A stretch of 64,000 nt of DNA from Sepiola atlantica. Taxonomy: Eukaryota; Mollusca; Cephalopoda; Sepiida; Sepiolidae. This document shows positions 12,385-24,221 of the stretch, one piece after another (within the stretch, counting starts at the first letter, position 1; each line of letters starts with the position of its first letter). The notes beneath the pieces were generated by a model. The model was not told the DNA's origin and did no database searches. It worked only from the letters and a program-made list of their open reading frames with translations. A program made the translations under genes and the position numbers. The stretch covers positions 108,776,622 to 108,840,621 of the forward strand of contig OY744531.1 of NCBI GenBank assembly GCA_963556195.1, read 5' to 3'.

Positions 12385-13251
12385 CACAATCATAATTTTT
12401 ATTTCAGCAAATACCTATATTTTTTCCTTCCCATCTTACATGCGGTTCACAACTTTAAAGCCCCCCCCCCCAACATCTGACACGATATAAGCCGATTCTC
12501 AAGCCGCCATCTTACACTGTGTCAGATGTTTGAGAGGGGATTTTTCTTTTGATTGTCATTTTTAAAGTTGTGAAACGCATGTCAGACAGAAAGGAAAACA
12601 ACGGCATTCGCTGAAATAAAGAAATAAAAAAAAAAATAAACAAGCCGCGCATGCGTGGTCCCCCTCTGTATGTGACTCGATTTGGCGAGTGTAAAATGCA
12701 ATAAATTTGGGCGATTTGGGGCATTATTGACCCCCTGGGGACGCGAACCAGAATTTTTCTGAGGTCAAGGATGCTCATTTTATATCCAGAACAATTGCCT
12801 CTACATTTTGGCCAAGTTAAAAAAAAATTGAATTGATGGATCAAACGTTATGGGAGAAAAGGGTCATTTTTTGCAATTTTGGGGGCTTTTGACCCCCTGG
12901 GGGCGCGAACCAGATTTTTTCCAAGGTCAGCGATACTTATTTTCTATTAGGAACAATTGCTTTTACATTTTGGCCAAGTTTCAGAGAAATTAAATGGATG
13001 GATGAAAAGTTATGGGGAAAAAAATGTCATTTTTTGCCATTTCGGGGCCTTTTGATCGCCTGGGAGGCTAACCAGATTTTTTTTTCAAAAATCGGAGAAT
13101 GTCACTTTCTAACCTGACCAAAGTTACAACTTCATGCAAAATTTCAGAGAAATTCAATGGATGGTTGCGGAGAAAAATCCGGACGGAAATGCCTAAAAAC
13201 ATAGGTCCTCCGATTTTATAAATCGGGGGACCAATAAAAATTATGATTGTG
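12385..13251. mobile_element. 867-bp element with CACAATCATAATTTTTAT TIRs and internal tandem triplication
   Basis: The outer ends CACAATCATAATTTTT (12385) and AAAAATTATGATTGTG (to 13251) are inverted. A second inverted pair lies inside the left part (12406-12470 against 12535-12625). The rest is three degenerate ~150-bp tandem units, each with a TTTGACCCCCTGGGGGCGCG-like segment, AACCAG, TTTTGGCCAAGTT and ATGGATGG. No transposase is seen, so it is a non-autonomous DNA element by inference. Confidence 0.7.
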
Positions 13252-13316
13252 GACCGATTTTTTGGTCACTGATCACATTGACAACCTTTAACCCTTTCGG
13301 TCATAGGTTGTCTATG

Positions 13317-13770
13317 ATCCATTTTAATGGATGACGTCATCCGTAAGTGGGTATTTATCTACCTCCCACAAAGTAAAATGTGACACAAGATCGGAAAGTG
13401 GGATTTGAAAAGCCAGCACCCGAGAAGGTGAGCACTTTGGTCTACAAAAAATGCCTGGGCAGCCCTGCTGGCATTCCCCGGTAGGGGCGCCTCAGGCAGT
13501 AAGCAATAAACTTACTCCACCTCAAAGAGTGACGACAAAGCCTGGGAAGGTTGACCTCCTAGAACTGCACAGGACAAACCAGCGGAATCAAGACTCGAAG
13601 GCCAAGACGGTACCAGTCTATGGGGTGTAGTATCCATCAGAACAGATACTACACTTTGATCTTAGCCAAATGTGATGTCATAAAGGATTTCTGTGTCTTA
13701 TAAAGTCTATTTAAGTGGAGGATGTCATCCCTTTGTGACATCATCTAACGTGCACGGAGACAAAGAAAAG
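13317..13770. repeat. GATGACGTCATCC repeat interrupted by a U2-SINE
   Basis: The left part (13317-13350) and right part (13671-13770; TGTGATGTCATAAAG ... GTGCAC GGAGAC) together match one continuous stretch at 39056-39172. In that stretch the two parts are joined without the SINE. Confidence 0.7.
13351..13671 (-). mobile_element. U2-snRNA-headed SINE, full length
   Basis: Read on the minus strand, it starts with TTTGGCTAAGATCAAAGTGT and AGTATCTGTTCTGATGGATA, i.e. the U2 snRNA 5' region including the branchpoint-recognition segment. A ~220-bp body follows (CTAGGAGGTCAACC, CTACCGGGGAATGCCAGC, CTGCCCAGGCA), and the element ends GTGTCACATTTTAC..GGGAGGTAGATAAATA. The body is not U2, so this is a SINE rather than a U2 gene. 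Confidence 0.85.
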
Positions 13771-13783
13771 AATATCTAAGATA

Positions 13784-13890
13784 CATACAGCATAATCACG
13801 TTGACACATCGGTTCTCGTCAGATCAGCCATGTTGAGCCCGGTCAGTACGAGATGGGTGACATCAGGCGCTGTATGTGAATACAGGTGTG
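13784..13890 (+). mobile_element. 5S-rRNA-derived SINE head / pseudogene
   Basis: ACACATCGGTTCTCGTCAGA followed by CCCGGTCAGTACGAGATGGG and TGACATCAGGCGCTGT follows the 5S rRNA sequence and contains its internal promoter region. It has small deletions (the AAGTTAAGC region is replaced), so it is not a functional 5S gene. Non-5S sequence follows to about 14020. Confidence 0.75.
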
Positions 13891-14248
13891 GCGATCCGTA
13901 TCGATATCCAGCCATCAGCAAGAAACATGGCAGAGTCCAGTTGTGGAACCACCAGGTGGAGCTGCGAATTGTCAATGTTTCACATACGCCCACGGGCATA
14001 GGAGGATGTAAGTCAAGCCAAGACTAGATATACATTCGTTATTTCAAAATAGAGCAAAAACTATGCCACACACATTTCAGACTTGTCTATACTAAAAAGA
14101 TTTTGGGGAAGGGAGAGGGGGGGGGGTCAAGATAATCAACTCGAATACAAGATAATGATGATCAAATAAAACTGTAATCAATTTTAAGGCAGGTAATAAT
14201 TAAGAGAGATTAGTGCATGACTGATCCAATTGATCCAATCGTGGATCT

Positions 14249-14413
14249 ATTTATCTACCTCCCACAGCGGTAAGATGTGACACAAGGTCTGAAAGTGGGA
14301 TTTTGATAACCCTCAAAAATTGCCTGGTCGACGCGCCTCAGGCGATTAGCAATAAACTAACCCCTTCTCAAAGGGTGAGATGGCAAAGCCTGCGAGGCGA
14401 TGTCCAATTCCTC
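14249..14413 (-). mobile_element. U2-SINE, 3'-part only
   Basis: Contains the tail (TATTTATCTACCTCCCACAG on +) and body up to GGCAAAGCCTGCGAGG, then abuts a second copy directly in the same orientation. The U2 head is missing. Confidence 0.8.
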
Positions 14414-14750
14414 CCCACAGCAGGAATATGTGACACAAGGTCAGTAAGTGAGGGAGGAGTCAAGCCAGCGCCCCTAAAGAAGGAGCACTCTGGCCTAGCG
14501 AAAAATGCCTGGGCAGCCCCGTCGCCATTCCCCAGTCAGGGCGCCATAGACAGCAAGCGATAAACTTACTCCACCCCAAAGAGGGGAGGGGAGGGGAGGG
14601 GAGGCAAGGCCTGGGTGGGTGGACCTCCAGGAACTGCACAGGACAAAACCAGACCGGTGGAATCGAGACCTGAAGGCCAAGACGATACCGGTATATAGGG
14701 TGTAGTATCCATTGGAACAGATACTACACTTTGGTCTTGGCCAAAAGGCC
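14414..14750 (-). mobile_element. U2-SINE, near full length
   Basis: Tail at 14414 (CCCACAGCAGGAATATGTGA) and U2 head ending GGCCAAAAGGCC at 14750. A GGGGA expansion at 14582-14603 sits where other copies have AAAGAGAGGAGG. Confidence 0.85.
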
Positions 14751-16590
14751 AATGGAATCAGCTATGAACAGTTCAAATATAATCGGCTCTATTATGTCTT
14801 CAATCTATGTACTAATACTGTTAAAAAAGGTGCACCCCCCCCCCAATCAAGCCATGTTGGTCAAGTAATTACATACACAGACATGGCAGAAGTAAATAGT
14901 CAACCGTATTATCATTTAATAATGAAGACTGCTGTCGGAGGGTCATGATTGACCTAGACGAGATTAATTATTTTCCCTGATGAATTGAACAATCAGTCGG
15001 TCAACGGTGGAAAGTGGAATCCCGAGGTTTGCAGCGATTTGACACTGATCAAGTCCATCCTCAGAAACTGACAATTCTAATCATACTTAAATGTCGATAT
15101 ATGACAGATTTTTGGACATCTAAAACACACAAAAAAAAAGAAGTCAATCAATACAAAATATTGATATTTCAAACTTTTACTGCTGCTTTGTACTGCTCCG
15201 AGTGTTGGCCGTCGACAAAGGTAGCAGAAAGGAAACTATCGGTCACGGAGACAAAGAGGTAGGAATTATTATTATTTTGGGGGGGGGGGGGGGTGTTTAC
15301 TTTTGTCACGCGCCTGTGTACTATGAATCATTCGCGATAGGCAGCATGTTTTAGCATTAAATAACACACAAAAAAGGGTTGACGTGCCGTAAAAGACGAA
15401 CGAGAGCAAGTGATAAACATGTTCATATTTATAAAAAAAAAAAATAATAAAAAAATAAAAATAAAAAAAAAAAAAACTTTAATGAATGAAAACAATACTG
15501 AGTTGAGTAAAATTTCGAACTAATGCAAGATGTAAAGTATTGCAGACATCTGTTTCACTGGGTTGGCTTGCAATTGCATTGTGAGAGGGAGGATGACCCG
15601 TCGTCATTGCCCAATGTCAGACGTTGACCCCCTACCCTACCTTCACTTTCGGGAGTGGTGATGGTTATAGCTGAAAGGTTAGAGAAGATGGAAAGTGGGG
15701 GGGGGGGAGTTCGGTGTCCACAAATGCAACTGCAGGGAGATGGGGGGGGGGGGCGTCGGCACATCAGCAGCAGCAGCAGGAGCACATGGTGGTTTCTGCA
15801 CGGCCTGATGGCGATATGACAACAATGGCCTTTGTCCATCCACCACGCACACACACAATTAACAATGAGGTCATAATAATGTAGTCATCACGAGCGACCA
15901 GAATTATCGCCATTTCGTCGTTCCAACTTGAGCCGTAAAACCACGTTCGGCCAGTCACAAAAGACGCTCACAACTTTCAGAGCTGAAGTCGAAGATTAAT
16001 GGGAACTTCGGGTCTGAAACTCGATTATCTAACGGAAAGATTAGGAGACGGGATTATCGATGCATTAAATTTATTACGCAAATCTTATTCGCTCGTTTCA
16101 GAAAGACATTTTGATGATGAGCTGAAAAGGAAGGCGAAAGAAGAGAAAAAGGGGAAGAAGGCGATTACCACAAAGATCTTTTCTGAAAATAAATGCACAA
16201 AAGTCTGACGAGAATGTTCGCTTAATGAGAATAATGGTTTCCAAACCCAAATGACAAAATGACAGTCTTGGCCGGAAAGATTATTGGATTAAAAAGTTAT
16301 AGAGTCAAAAATAGAATCGGTTCTAGAAAAACTAATTGATAGGAAGTTTTAAACTTTTCAAACGGGGTGTGTGCGAGTAACTTAATGGATATTGTAGGTG
16401 ACTATGGAGAGTTCAACTCCTATTTGATCTATTGAGATCATTTATACACTTGGAAAAATATGAACTCTAACTTTGGATAAAATAGCAACTTGTGTTCAAT
16501 TAACCGAATACAATGAATTGGTTGCAATATTGTGATTCAACATGGACTTGATGCTGCTGCTTCTTCTTTCGTTTGCTCCACAGCATCTCA
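14751..16590. other. No gene recognised
   Basis: Contains poly-G/poly-C tracts (14835, 15281, 15698, 15742), poly-A 15431-15475 and CAG/CTG-rich 15766-15780. Open frames lack recognisable domains. Confidence 0.5.
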
Positions 16591-16593
16591 CTG

Positions 16594-16911
16594 TTAGATC
16601 ACCAGCTCGGTTGAGAAAAGCCATGCTAATGTGTTGTTGTCTAGCACAGCTATGCCGGATTCGCCGTTGGGTGGTCGATATTTAAGGCATGACTCGATGA
16701 TGTGGTCTACTGTCTGTTCAGAGTGACCACAGTCGCAAACAGCCGAGTCCCTAGAGGAGATAAAGTCAGCCTTTTCGTGGCCTCTAACAACAGCGAAACT
16801 AATGAATTTAGACCGCTTCCAGCGACCCCAGCGACTTGATGCTGATTGTTGGCTTCTCAGTTGGTGTCTGCACTCTGTGCCATTGAAGATATCCGATAGT
16901 AATAAAAACAT
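16594..16911 (-). pseudogene. LINE ORF2 C-terminal fragment with CCHC-type knuckle
   Basis: The open frame on the minus strand includes RWGRWKRSKF, GHEKADFISSRDSAVCDCGH and SEQTVDHIIESC. The CxCGx(7)Hx(4)C pattern is the zinc-knuckle-like region at the C-terminus of Jockey/I-type non-LTR reverse transcriptases. Only the last ~100 residues are present. A dispersed repeat (16912-17002) lies just beyond on the + strand. Confidence 0.7.
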
Positions 16912-16995
16912 ATCGTCTCAGAAACGATCGTACACAAAATTATGTTGGATTCTTGGAGCGTAAATATATGATCATGTAATAAAATTTACGTAAGA

Positions 16996-17002
<7 letters not shown>
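16912..17002 (+). repeat. Dispersed ~90-bp repeat (pair with 63147-63235)
   Basis: CTCAGAAACGATCGTACACA ... GGATTCTTGGAGCGTAAATA..TGATCATGTAA is shared with 63147-63235 at high similarity. Confidence 0.75.
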
Positions 17003-17036
<34 letters not shown>

Positions 17037-17398
17037 GTTATTTTTTTTGTCATTGTTTTTTTTTTAGCGATGATTGTACTAGTAATATTTGCTGCCCTGA
17101 GCAATGGGGAGTTTCTTTCCTTTACTTACACATGCAAGTTACCTCCCTTGCACGCACAATGTCGACCCACTTTTATGGATGTATAAATATATATATATAT
17201 ATATATATATTTTTGTTGTTAATTTACTTATAGATAACATAGTTTATCTATAGATATATATATATCTATATATACTTTATTGTTGCATTTCATATTGTTG
17301 TATATGTATACTTTGAATATTGTAATAACTGCATTGAGCTTGTAATTAGAAATATTTTGGAGTATACGCTTAAAAAAGTATATATTCTTTATAAAAAC

Positions 17399-17438
<40 letters not shown>

Positions 17439-17692
17439 CATACACCCCCACACACACACATATTACAAAGTTTTTTAGCTGTTTTTTAAAACTTTCTTAA
17501 GTAACTTCAATTAGGTCAATTCCCCTGTTGAGGTCCATATTTTAGGTTTTATATCGCCCCTTATGAACTGCCAAGCAAGTACTTTGCTCTGGTAGCGAAA
17601 CACGTGTAGGGAACAATGAATACATAAAAGAAAAAAAAATTTTTTTGTTGTTGTGATGAATCCTTTCTTGAATGAAATGTCTTGGTAAACTC

Positions 17693-17742
<50 letters not shown>
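17000..17742. repeat. Cluster of (TA)n microsatellites
   Basis: (TA)n runs lie at about 17001-17033, 17188-17211, 17402-17436 and 17697-17741, in AT-rich sequence without coding signal. Confidence 0.85.
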
Positions 17743-17745
<3 letters not shown>

Positions 17746-19225
17746 GCTCACTTAAAGTGGAGCACTTTGAGAGAAATATTAAAAGTTTCTATTCAACTTT
17801 CGGAAGATGGAATACTCCGAGAAATATAGGGTTTATTTCTCTCTAAATATAGCTGTCACGATGGCCAAATGGATAAGGATGTTGGCTCAGGTATAGGTAA
17901 ACACGAAACATGTCTTTGGATATTGCATATTATAAATAAATAAAAAGGTCGATTTACCTTTAAAAACAAAGCAAACTAATTTTTTTTTTTTTTACATATT
18001 CTAAAACATTTTATTTTTGGTTAGTATTTTAAAATTATTCTCTTAATCGCCAATCTGATAAAAATCTGTTGTCCTAACTCAAGATGAGGAGAAATAGTTC
18101 TAGATATTTTAATTTTTTTGGCCTCAATCCGGTATAACTTCTTTTTTGAGGGGGTGAGGTGGGGGATTTCCCTACATTAAAAACCGACATTGTGTGTGTG
18201 CAACTTTTTATAGGGACGGGCAAATAAATAGGGACTTCTTATAAAAGTCCCTATAACATATTTAACAGCGAATCAACTTTTTCCAGTTATCTGATGCTAA
18301 AACAACACCTACTTTTACATACAATTAACTGAACATAAAGAGTTTTATTTAACTGCAGTGTTTGAAAGGGTAAAACAGTTTGTTGATTTTTTGATCATTA
18401 AAAGATTTTAAACAAAAAAAAAACTCATTTAATTATAAAAAGTGGGTAAGTGAAACATTCTATCCAGAGTTGGGAGTCGTAAGTATGCTTAGAGTCGAAC
18501 TTAATACCCTCTGACTCGACATCCCTGCTTTCAATATCTGCTACATGTGGGCAGCACAAAATTATGACGGTATTCCTAACCTGTTCTTATAGAGGAATAG
18601 TTGTCTAGTTATTCAGGGGTCATTCTACTTATAATTTGACCAAATGCTTTTCCAGATCACCTCATTGTTTATTGTAAAAAAATATTTGGGATTTTTTTTT
18701 CTTATCAAAAACAAAACACAAAAGTACAAAATTACACAACTTTCAAAAATTTTTTTTTTTTTAGCTTAGATAATGAACTTAAAAAGGCGGGGTTATAGAA
18801 CATAGCAATATTTACAACATTTGAACTAATGGATCCCGGGCAACACCGGCTCAGTAGAGCTAGTTATTTATATTTTTATGTATCTCAATCAAAACTATAT
18901 TTCATTTTCTGAAAATAAAATCTATTTAAAATTCGACTCATTGGGCTAGGTTCAGAAATTTTTTTTTTTCCGGATAAATCTTGACACCCTGGGTTCATTT
19001 ACAAGACATTTAGCTGGAGAACCCTTAAGTATGAAAAAAAAAAAAAATGGTTTACATAATTTTTTTTATAATCTTTTTTGTATAATCTATTTTGTCCTTA
19101 ATCTAAAAACAAAAAAACTTGAATCTCAAAAATACAAAATTTATAGAGAGCGTCATCCATTGTATACCATTTTATCTTTTGAAGTGTTTTGTCAGAAAAC
19201 TAAAAAGATGTAAGTATACAGTGAC
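17743..19225. other. No gene; SINE-tail and Helitron-end fragments
   Basis: 18152-18235 resembles the SINE tail (ACCGACATTGTGTGTGTGCA...GGGCAAATAAATAGGG). Around 18225-18258 TTATAGGGAC and GTCCCTATAA form a hairpin. CCCGGGCAACACCGGC..CTAG (18836-18863) matches a Helitron 3' end. No coding. Confidence 0.5.
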
Positions 19226-19271
19226 AATCATATTCCAAATATATCTTCATACGATCATGAAGATTTTTAAT

Positions 19272-19540
19272 TTGTATTATTCTCATCTTGGCTGTTATAT
19301 TGACAATTTTTCAACCTCTGACCCTCTTTAGATGCATATTTTCAAACTTGGGAACCTTCTCGTTGTACTTGGAAACTTATACGGAACTTCAGGAATAAAC
19401 GGTTCAGTTCGAAATTCCTCACATGTTCCGAAGTTTGAAAAGAAGCATTTGAAAAAAGGTCAAAGGTTATACATCAGCCGAAACGTTGTGAATATAGCAA
19501 CCAAGACGAGAATAGCGTTTAGATCAATCCAGATAATAAA
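19272..19540 (+). mobile_element. Foldback repeat of the CCGAAACGTTGTG family
   Basis: TATTCTCATCTTGGCTGTTATATTGACAA-like sequence at 19276 is inverted at 19485-19525 (CGAAACGTTGTGAATATAGC..CAAGACGAGAATA). The same family occurs at 41297-41500 and 58690-59090. Confidence 0.7.
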
Positions 19541-19551
19541 GACCTTACTCA

Positions 19552-19630
19552 TCTAGTTAAAAAGGGGCAAGGGGCTCAATCCAGATCTTATCTAATTAAA
19601 AAGGGGCAAGGGGATCATTCCTAATCTGTC
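19552..19630. repeat. ~39-bp tandem duplication
   Basis: AAAAAGGGGCAAGGGG followed by CTCAATCC/ATCATTCC occurs twice, head to tail. Confidence 0.8.
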
Positions 19631-19912
19631 AGCTTCGCCCCAAAATAAGGATAAATTAATTCCGACATTTTCAATTTCAGTTGTTAAAGTAGGATTTTTT
19701 TTTTATAAATCGTTTATCATTGCAGATTTTTTTAAAAATAATTTTATGCGATAGATTAAGAAAAACAACTAATTAGAATTTGGCTAATTAAACAAAATGG
19801 TGAACACGGTTTCAGCAACTTAAAAAGAAAAAAAAGAAAAAAAGAAAAGAGTTTGGTCAAAACTTAAAAGGCGAAGATGCATAATTTGCTATCATAAAAA
19901 GTAAATTATATA

Positions 19913-20882
19913 CTAGCAGGACGACCCTGCGTTGCTCGGGATTGAAGAAAGAAGCCACTTTTTTTTTTTACAAAATGAATATTCAATCTTTTGGGTGGAG
20001 TGCCAGGATTTATTTAGCATTGATTGGATGGAAGGAGAGGGTGTAAGTAAGACGATATTTATTGAAAACAGCACCAAGACACACCCAACATAATCAATGA
20101 GGATCCCTGCATACCCCGGCTTCAAGCCATATTAACATTTTTTTGATTTTTCAAATTATAAAAAAATAAACAGTCACATTTTCTCTTCATGAATGTAAAG
20201 GGTGAACGGATACGATAATATTGTAAACCCTTTGATCAAAATAAAATACTTATCCAAGTAGAAAAACCGTAGGCGGAGTTCACGAACAAGTAAACACTGT
20301 TTACTTCTTACTCTGATGATGACACGTTCATGCGCAAAGGGGAAATATAATAATATCGCATTTTAAATTTTCACAGAAATTTGTATCATTAACATCACAT
20401 AAAATATTTTTTGCAATTATATTATTTTTTTTGGTGAAAATATTAAACAATGTTATATTTAATGATAATATCGCTAATGTAAGAAATTAATTTTTCTTCG
20501 AGTTAGTGATTTTATGGAATTTAGGGGCTTTTTTTTGTAATATATAAAAAAATATTTAAAATTTTTTTTTTTTTTTTTTTAATTGTTAACATCTACAATG
20601 CTTTATTAAATTAAATTCACGAGTTTCAATTTTTTAAATTAATTTTTTTTAATTAACACTTAAAAATATACCTTTAGTAAAGGTGTTTTGTTTCCAAAAA
20701 ATAATACATTTACACTAAGATTAAAAAAGAAATAATCGGTCCATTATATTCAGTGATATTGATTGATTTCGTGAATTTTTAAGTGAAGGGGGGGGGGGTC
20801 AAAATGTTTTTACATTTTGGGGATCAGCCCATTCATTTTGCACGTACCTAATAAACAGAGAAACTGCAACCTTATATATAGA
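19913..20882 (-). mobile_element. Non-autonomous Helitron
   Basis: The low end begins A|CTAGCAGGACGACCCTGCG, the reverse of a Helitron 3' terminus (hairpin plus CTAG). The high end is CTTATATATAGA|T, the reverse of a TC-TATATATAAGG 5' terminus. Flanks are A and T, as expected for Helitron insertion between A and T. No Rep/helicase is encoded. The interior is AT-rich with a poly-G tract at 20789. Confidence 0.6.
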
Positions 20883-21450
20883 TAAACATTTTATCCAATC
20901 ATGCATGTTTTTTTAATTAGTTGATAAAATTAAATATCTTCATGCCACTAAAAACTGATGATGTTACCGTGCACACAATCTGAATTGGCAATAGAAATTT
21001 AAATAAGTAAACGAGAGAGGGGGGGGGAGAGATAGAAAGAAGGCCTATTATGACATCACAATGCATTGCTTTTGTGAAATCATCTGACTTAGTAATCCTG
21101 AATGTGAAAGTTAAGAAATTATATATTTAATAATATTTAGAACATACTGGCCCAACGAGTCACAGCTGATCTAGTTAAAGACAAAATCCGGTCTTCATTG
21201 ATAAATAGATTATTACCATCAAGCCATCCATACCTAAAATCAGAGAGTGCTAGATTCAATTTCAGAACAAAACGAAGACTTATTTTAAGAAAAGATAACG
21301 TTTGGCCATTTCCATGAGGTTAGTTCCAGATGACATCATTTCAAATCGTTGTGTTGTCGCTGGAAAAGCAAAAAAAGGAAAGACGGCCATTTAAACAAAT
21401 TATGATGTCCGGCGAGAAAATGCCCTTCATCTCCTTCGGCACAAAAGGTT
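20883..21450. other. No gene; dispersed repeat
   Basis: 21042-21090 matches the repeat at 10260-10310. 21195-21318 has an open frame (HPYLKSESARFNFRTKRR) that may belong to the same LINE as 21579; this is not secure. Confidence 0.4.
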
Positions 21451-21515
21451 AAGCAAACGGAAATTGTTTAAGCAAACTGAAATTGTTTAAGCAAACTGAA
21501 ATTGTTTAACGCAAC
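21450..21515. repeat. 21-bp minisatellite, three copies
   Basis: AAGCAAACTGAAATTGTTT-type units occur three times in tandem. Confidence 0.9.
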
Positions 21516-21578
21516 AACAGAAGAGAATTAAAGGCAGTTTTCAAAAACTAGATCTGTTAACCAGTTAAGTTTTTTTTT

Positions 21579-21725
21579 GCTCACAGAGTAATATGTTTTT
21601 GGAATAAGTTGCCAGATCAGATTAAGAACAGCAATAACGTGGATCAGTTTAAGATGATTGGGAGTTATCAAATGAAATATTTAACAGAATTTGATCTGGA
21701 TATCGATACTGTACTAAGAGTTTAA
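21579..21725 (+). pseudogene. LINE reverse transcriptase C-terminal fragment
   Basis: An open stretch too short for ordinary ORF calling encodes AHRVICFWNKLPDQIKNSNN, then VDQFKMIGSYQM and a stop. The FWNKLPxxI...FK pattern is the extreme C-terminus of CR1/Jockey-type LINE proteins. The frame just upstream is destroyed by a poly-T run. Confidence 0.65.
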
Positions 21726-22545
21726 TTTTTTTTTTTTTAACGGTTAAATTAAGATAGTTAAAGGGGAGATGCCAAAGAAGGCATAAACAAATAATAATAA
21801 AACAAGACAACTTCTTACAAATTGAGAGAAATCATTAAATAAGCTTAACGCTTGTTTCTAAATATAGCCGTTTTTTTTTTTTAGTGAAAATTAACTATGA
21901 GACTGGAGTGATTCTATAAAAATACCTGAATTAGTTAAAAAAAAAAAAAAAAATTAAGTTAAGATAATGTTTCAATGACAGCCATCTTAAAGCTAACATC
22001 TTCAATATAACCGATTTTTAATGAAATTTGGGACAAAATATGCTATGGGCAATTGTTAGTCTGAGTAATAAATGCCAAAGTTTTTTGTTTTTATTTCTTA
22101 GACTTATATTACCATCAAAACGGCTCACTGTTATTTAAATCAATGATATAAGTCTTCTGAAATACTGTATATATAGTAGTGAGCAAAGACCCCAAGCACA
22201 GCTCTTTGTATGCCTAACTTTTTAAAACAGTTTATAATTAATGTTTGGTGTTATTCATTTGTAATTTTATTGTCCTATTTTCCCCATATATATGTACTAG
22301 TTTCGTCGATATTAACAGTAATTAATTAGTGCCTTACTAATTAAAAAGAATAAATTACTAAAAACAGGTCTTCAAATATGTTCATTAATTTTCAAATTAT
22401 CTTTTTTCCCCCCAAATTCTAACAGATTTATATTAAAGACAAATAATGTAAGTTATACATTTAAAAAGAATACTTGATTCAATGGCAGTAGTTTTTGTTT
22501 GCTTGTTGATAATAAAAATAAAACTTATAAGATTTTTTAAAAACG

Positions 22546-22586
<41 letters not shown>

Positions 22587-23548
22587 TACAGAAAAATTAG
22601 TACAACATTAGTACCGTCGGTTTCAAGCACAGAAGGACTTAGCCATCCGGCTCTCTTCAGCTTCTGTTATCTGTTTCGGAAACATGATGTCACGTGTCAC
22701 TCTCGTTTGGATGCGTTATTTGCTTAGAGTGTTATGTATGTTTGTTTAAATTTTGTGTAATGGAGGTTTAATAAGGTTTGAAAAAAAGGAGAGGGTGAAA
22801 AGTAACAGTTGAGATTTAAAATTAAAAAAAAATATATATAAAAAAATAAAAAATATTTCTATATAAATTCCGTGAGTCAATGTTTATGAGTAGCATATAT
22901 TTGGCCGTTACTGCTTTGAGGGTTAATGATGTGTCTTCTAAAGAAAATAGGGAGAGAAAATGGGTTTAAGGATTATACTTATGAAGAGATAAAAAGGTAA
23001 AAAAAAACACATTAAATTCAATCCAATGGTTAGTGTCACCATTGTCTGACTCACCTAGTTGTGAATGAGAAGCCAAAATATCAGAGGAAGTCAGTTGAAC
23101 TTCAATGACCGATTGGAGTCGAGGAAGATAGGCGTGAGTAGTTTATATAGGCAATAAAAACCAATGGCTTTTTGGGAATTAGTTAGGATATGGGAGACAA
23201 TTGGTGTTTTATCTGTGAAATAAAAACCAATTCGCTTCAAGTTAAACTGGAGTGACCGTAGAAAATGGTTGAAGATGCGTGTATTGTCGAAGAAGTAGAA
23301 GCCGTATATAAATTAAGATTTTCTTATGAAAGAGGTGATAGAATTTCAAAGTTTGCAGTTAGCCAGATGAATTCTTTCGTCGAATGAAACGAACGTTTCT
23401 GTGTAGAGCACTTGCAAATTGTATACCACTATTATCAAGCTCTACTTATGGATTGAGCACTGTTGAAGTAAATATTGAAGCAGAAATATGTAAGTAATAT
23501 TAATATATTATCTTATAACAAGTGTGTGATTATATATATATATATATA
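21726..23548. other. No gene; microsatellites
   Basis: (TA)n at 22545-22582 and A/T homopolymers. No recognised gene. Confidence 0.5.
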
Positions 23549-24221
23549 TCTAATATATAAAGTAGAGACGTTTTTTCTCCTGTACCTTCTCGGAGTATAG
23601 GAAAGTAATCACATGCATCTCAGGCTACTAAACTCACCACTATACTACACTTATTCACTCGAGCGTGTTTTAGTAAATGTGTTATTTTTTTCCTAACTAA
23701 CAATAAATATTACATTTGGCCCACCATCCACGTCTCTCCGAAAATACAACTCCATATAGGTGGTAGCAAAAACTTTTCTCCCTAACAATTCTGTACTGTC
23801 ACTCTACTCATCAACACCGGGAACTAATACACAGTTTAATTTTCACAAAACACCGGTTCTTATTTATTATTTGCCTGGTATTAATTTACTACATAATATA
23901 AAGCAATACACAAAAACTTAATGACCGCTCCCGTTCACTGCCAATAAACACGCTTAGATTAATTGGCCTATTTTCACGCGTATTTGTAAATCGAACCTGT
24001 GGTGCAGTCGTTAAGAAGGCAGGTTTCATGATCGTCGGTCTTAGCGTTCGATCCCATCATACTCTACCACTTTTTTTTTTTTTTTTTTTAAATTTAAAAC
24101 ATTCGCCAACACGGTAGAGGGAGGGGAAACAATAGGCCGTTTCTTTTTTATTTTTTTTATTCGACGTCATGCAATAGGTAGTACTTTCTCCCGTGCAACG
24201 CCGGGCGACGGGTTCTGCTAG
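23549..24221 (+). mobile_element. Non-autonomous Helitron (673 bp) carrying a tRNA-like segment
   Basis: 5' end A|TCTAATATATAAAGTAGAGA and 3' end CCCGTGCAACGCCGGGCGAC..CTAG|T. It has the TC start, a hairpin near the end, the CTAG terminus, and insertion between A and T inside a (TA)n run. No Rep/helicase is present. A tRNA-like segment sits at 23996-24072. Confidence 0.68.
23996..24072 (+). mobile_element. tRNA-derived SINE or tRNA pseudogene
   Basis: TGGTGCAGTCGTTAAG resembles a pol III A box. GCGTTCGATCCC, 40 bp later, resembles a B box, and a T-run follows. The acceptor arms do not pair convincingly, so it is not called as a tRNA gene. Confidence 0.55.

Noticed and set aside
24000..24070. 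Functional tRNA gene
   Set aside because: A- and B-box-like segments are present but I could not pair acceptor and anticodon arms convincingly.
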